Source: Paenibacillus paeoniae
Lineage (GTDB): Bacteria; Bacillota; Bacilli; Paenibacillales; Paenibacillaceae
Reading direction: 5' to 3'
Length of the DNA: 64,000 bases
Assembly: GCF_003388735.1 (NCBI RefSeq)
Contig: NZ_QUBQ01000002.1
Coordinates: 1 to 64,000, forward strand
A program made the position numbers and the translations under genes. The notes beneath the pieces are model-generated. The model was given only the letters and a program-made list of their open reading frames with translations. It made no database searches and was not told the DNA's origin. This document shows, piece by piece, positions 61,905 through 64,000 of the stretch (position 1 is its first letter; each line of letters opens with the position of its first letter).

Positions 61905-62155
61905 TGTATTTCCTCCTCAATAAATTTGTTTTGTTCAGACTAAATGAAACGTATGCTGATCAAGATGCTATTCTACATACATGGCTCGTGCATAAACCAC
62001 CCCCCTAAAATAATTAAGCAGGCTCACTTAGACTATTGCAAAAACAAATGAAATTTGTCGTTAGAAGATATACATGAGTTGGAATCAGACAGGAAGGATG
62101 AGTCGTAAGACTTAAGGAGCAACGCGGAAGTGTGATTATAGTATGATGTAATCGT

Positions 62156-62184
62156 ATTGTATCACCTGTCCCAACCATTGACAA
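62156..62184 (-). promoter_or_regulatory. Promoter in the gap upstream of the small secreted gene
   Basis: TTGTCA (62179-62184) and TACAAT (62156-62161) with a 17-nt spacer on the minus strand. It lies 245 nt from the next start codon, so the RNA has a long leader or is a separate small RNA. Confidence 0.6.
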
Positions 62185-62257
62185 TCATTTCTATTTCACC
62201 TTTCATACCCTTTCCCTTTAGGAGGTTGACAGCAGGCTCATCTATTGATTATGATTG

Positions 62258-62276
62258 ATAATAATTATCAGTATCA
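62258..62276. promoter_or_regulatory. Fur box next to sdhB
   Basis: GATAATAATTATCAGTATC matches the Fur consensus at 16 of 19. It lies in the 474-nt gap 61905-62378, between the sdhB terminator and the promoter at 62156. No iron gene starts beside it. The rest of the gap shows no gene. Confidence 0.7.
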
Positions 62277-62300
62277 TCGGAATGCAGTTAAACCCAACAG

Positions 62301-62333
62301 AAAAAGACTCTCAGAGCGCATAACGCCTGAGAG
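62301..62333 (-). terminator. sdhB terminator
   Basis: A 7-bp stem CTCTCAG/CTGAGAG (62308-62314, 62327-62333) with an inner GCGTTATGCGC loop, followed on the minus strand by TCTTTTTCTG. Confidence 0.8.
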
Positions 62334-62378
62334 CCTGATATTCCGGACACGAGAAGGATCTCCCGTTCCATCATTAAA

Positions 62379-63143
62379 CTACATGCCGAGCCATTTCTTA
62401 AACAGATGTTTGGTGGTGTCCTTGTTCATTGCCGCAATGGAAGTCGTAAGCGGAATGCCCTTTGGACAAGAGCGTACACAGTTCTGCGAGTTGCCGCAGC
62501 CCTCGATGCCTCCGTCGGTCATCAGCTCATCCAGACGCTCTTCCATGTTCATCTCGCCCGTTGGGTGAGCATTGAACAAGCGAACTTGCGAAATAGCAGC
62601 AGGACCGATAAAGCTGTTGCGATCGTTCACGTTCGGGCAAGACTCCAGACAAACGCCGCAAGTCATGCACTTCGACAGCTCGTACGCCCACTGACGCTTC
62701 GACTCCGCCATGCGCGGACCAGGACCCAGATCATAGGTACCGTCAATCGGAATCCACGCTTTTACTTTCTTAAGAGCGTTGAACATGCGCTCGCGGTTAA
62801 TGACCAAGTCGCGAACGACCGGGAACGTACGCATCGGCTCAAGACGAATCGGCTGTTCCAATTGGTCGATCAGCGCGCTGCACGCCTGACGCGGCTTGCC
62901 ATTGATCACCATGGAGCATGCGCCGCACACTTCTTCCAGACAGTTGGAATCCCAGCATACAGGCGATGTTTTACTACCGCTTGTTGTAACCGGATTACGC
63001 TGAATCTCCATCAGGCCGCTGATGACGTTCATGTTCGGACGATAAGGCAGTTCGAACTCTTCCGTGTATGGCTGTGAATCCGGCTTATCTTGGCGGGAGA
63101 TGATAAACTTAACAGTTTTGGATGCGACAGTTGTTTCAGCCAT
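62379..63143 (-). CDS. sdhB: Succinate dehydrogenase iron-sulfur subunit
   Basis: 254 aa. Cluster cysteines are visible in CWDSNC and CGACSM for [2Fe-2S], CMTCGVCLESCP and NCVRSCPKGIP for the other centres. It carries electrons from SdhA to the membrane subunit and menaquinone. ATG 63143 has AAAGGAG at 7 nt and begins 2 nt after the sdhA stop, so the two are coupled. Confidence 0.96.
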   Translation of the reverse strand: MAETTVASKTVKFIISRQDKPDSQPYTEEFELPYRPNMNVISGLMEIQRNPVTTSGSKTSPVCWDSNCLEEVCGACSMVINGKPRQACSALIDQLEQPIRLEPMRTFPVVRDLVINRERMFNALKKVKAWIPIDGTYDLGPGPRMAESKRQWAYELSKCMTCGVCLESCPNVNDRNSFIGPAAISQVRLFNAHPTGEMNMEERLDELMTDGGIEGCGNSQNCVRSCPKGIPLTTSIAAMNKDTTKHLFKKWLGM

Positions 63144-63145
63144 GA

Positions 63146-64000
63146 TTATTCTCCTTTCTTCTTATCAGTGGAGTAATCGCGCTTACGCGGAGCAATCAGG
63201 CTTACGTCGATGTCCTCGTAAGAAATTTTTGGTCCGTCCGGCGTCCAGTCGGCAATTGTCGACTTCATGAATTGGTCGTCGTCGCGTTCCGGGAAGTCCG
63301 GCTTGTAGTGCGCGCCGCGGCTTTCGTTACGCATCAGTGCGCCGAGCGTCATCGCCTCGGACAGCTCAAGCATGTTCCACAATTGACGAGTGAAAGCAAC
63401 ACCAGCGTTGTTCCATTGTGCCGAGTCATTAATGTTGATGTTGTTATAGCGCTGCTTCAATTCCTTGATCTTGCCGATTGTAGCTTCCAGCTTGTCATTG
63501 AAGCGAACAACCGTCATGTTGTTCGTCATCCACTCGCCAAGCTCCTTATGGATCACATAAGCATTCTCTGTGCCGTTCATAGCCAGAATGCTGTTGTATT
63601 TGTCAGTATGCGACTTCGTTGCACGATCGAATACGGAGGAAGATACGTCTTCAGCCGATTTCTTGAGGCCTTTGATATACTCGACCGCTTTCGGACCCGC
63701 TACCATGCCGCCGTAGATTGCGGACAGCAAGGAGTTGGCGCCCAGACGGTTCGCACCGTGGTATTGGTACTCGCATTCACCAGCGGCGAAGAGGCCAGGG
63801 ATGTTCGTCATTTGGTTGTAGTCAACCCACATGCCGCCCATCGAGTAGTGAACCGCAGGGAAGATCTTCATCGGAATTTTCCGTGGATCGTCGCCCATGA
63901 ATTTCTCGTAGATCTCGATGATGCCGCCAAGCTTGACGTCAAGCTCCTTCGGATCTTTGTGAGACAGATCGAGGTATACCATGTTCTCGCCGTTGATGCC
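63146..64000 (-). CDS. sdhA: Succinate dehydrogenase flavoprotein subunit (3' part)
   Basis: C-terminal 284 residues only; the frame stays open to the window edge at 64000. FAD-domain motifs GLFAAGECEYQYHGANRLGANSLL (key GANRLGANSLL) and the C-terminal dimer region GAHYKPDFPERDD are those of SdhA. It oxidises succinate to fumarate in complex II. The remaining N-terminus and sdhC are expected beyond 64000. Confidence 0.95.
   Translation of the reverse strand, partial: GINGENMVYLDLSHKDPKELDVKLGGIIEIYEKFMGDDPRKIPMKIFPAVHYSMGGMWVDYNQMTNIPGLFAAGECEYQYHGANRLGANSLLSAIYGGMVAGPKAVEYIKGLKKSAEDVSSSVFDRATKSHTDKYNSILAMNGTENAYVIHKELGEWMTNNMTVVRFNDKLEATIGKIKELKQRYNNININDSAQWNNAGVAFTRQLWNMLELSEAMTLGALMRNESRGAHYKPDFPERDDDQFMKSTIADWTPDGPKISYEDIDVSLIAPRKRDYSTDKKKGE

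Noticed and set aside
1-64000. CRISPR arrays, tRNA genes, prophage or full insertion sequences
   Set aside because: No regularly spaced repeats, tRNA-like cloverleafs, integrases or transposases were recognised on reading either strand.

Overview
The window looks like chromosomal DNA from an endospore-forming Firmicute of the Paenibacillus/Cohnella type. This is inferred from gene content and moderate GC; no database was searched. Supporting signs are sporulation genes (PrkA, SpoVR, YhcN/YlaJ-type lipoprotein, YtxC beside thrS, a gamma-SASP-like gene with a sigma-G-type promoter), a LiaFSR operon, a thrS T-box, a SAM-I riboswitch before metA, GlnR boxes, futalosine-pathway MqnC and many Fur boxes. 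No prophage, integron, transposase, tRNA or CRISPR array is visible. Two short palindromic MITE-like elements are present.

Layout. 1-600: the 5' end of a 16S rRNA gene on the minus strand, with its leader and two promoters. 0.8-9.4 kb: glutaminase, a DUF1232 protein, a heterodimeric ABC exporter with one degenerate ATP site, a GGDEF diguanylate cyclase, SpoVR and a WGxxGxxG surface protein. 9.4-15 kb: a sporulation lipoprotein, the ATP-grasp/alpha-E/transglutaminase operon, a globin-coupled chemotaxis-type sensor, and a rhodanese under a CsoR/CstR-like operator. 15-21.4 kb: prkA, a DUF2161 protein, an aminotransferase, a 30-residue membrane peptide, an AbrB-like regulator, trmL and an orphan response regulator. 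21.4-26.6 kb: serC, a beta-type glutamine synthetase with GlnR boxes, aroF with an 8-bp tandem repeat in its leader, and ispH. 26.6-34.3 kb: a two-component pair beside htrA, a 167-bp MITE-like element, a YugN-like gene and liaFSR. 34.4-40.1 kb: a soluble MCP-like receptor, the SASP-like gene, a 3D-domain protein, T-box-thrS and ytxC.

40.1-49.9 kb: a truncated AraC-type siderophore regulator below a 43-bp palindrome containing a Fur box, a small DUF4359-like protein, mqnC, metI, metA with its SAM riboswitch, corA with a possible leader-peptide attenuator, a LysR regulator with hisJ, an EamA transporter and a YodB-like regulator. 49.9-61.4 kb: an SLC13 permease, then an iron-siderophore block of ferredoxin-NADP reductase, two FecCD permeases, an ABC exporter and two tandem giant ORFs. 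61.5-64 kb: a small secreted protein and sdhB/sdhA, with sdhA cut by the window end.

The most striking feature is the tandem pair of giant ORFs. Each joins a 318-codon AraC-type regulator in frame, with no stop codon, to a complete siderophore-binding lipoprotein that keeps its own ribosome-binding site, start codon and lipobox. Each junction carries a Fur box inside the coding sequence. Either one gene makes two products, or the result is a membrane-spanning version of the Btr (AraC plus binding-protein) sensor. With the FecCD permeases, the reductase and the Fur boxes, this forms an iron-siderophore uptake and sensing module.
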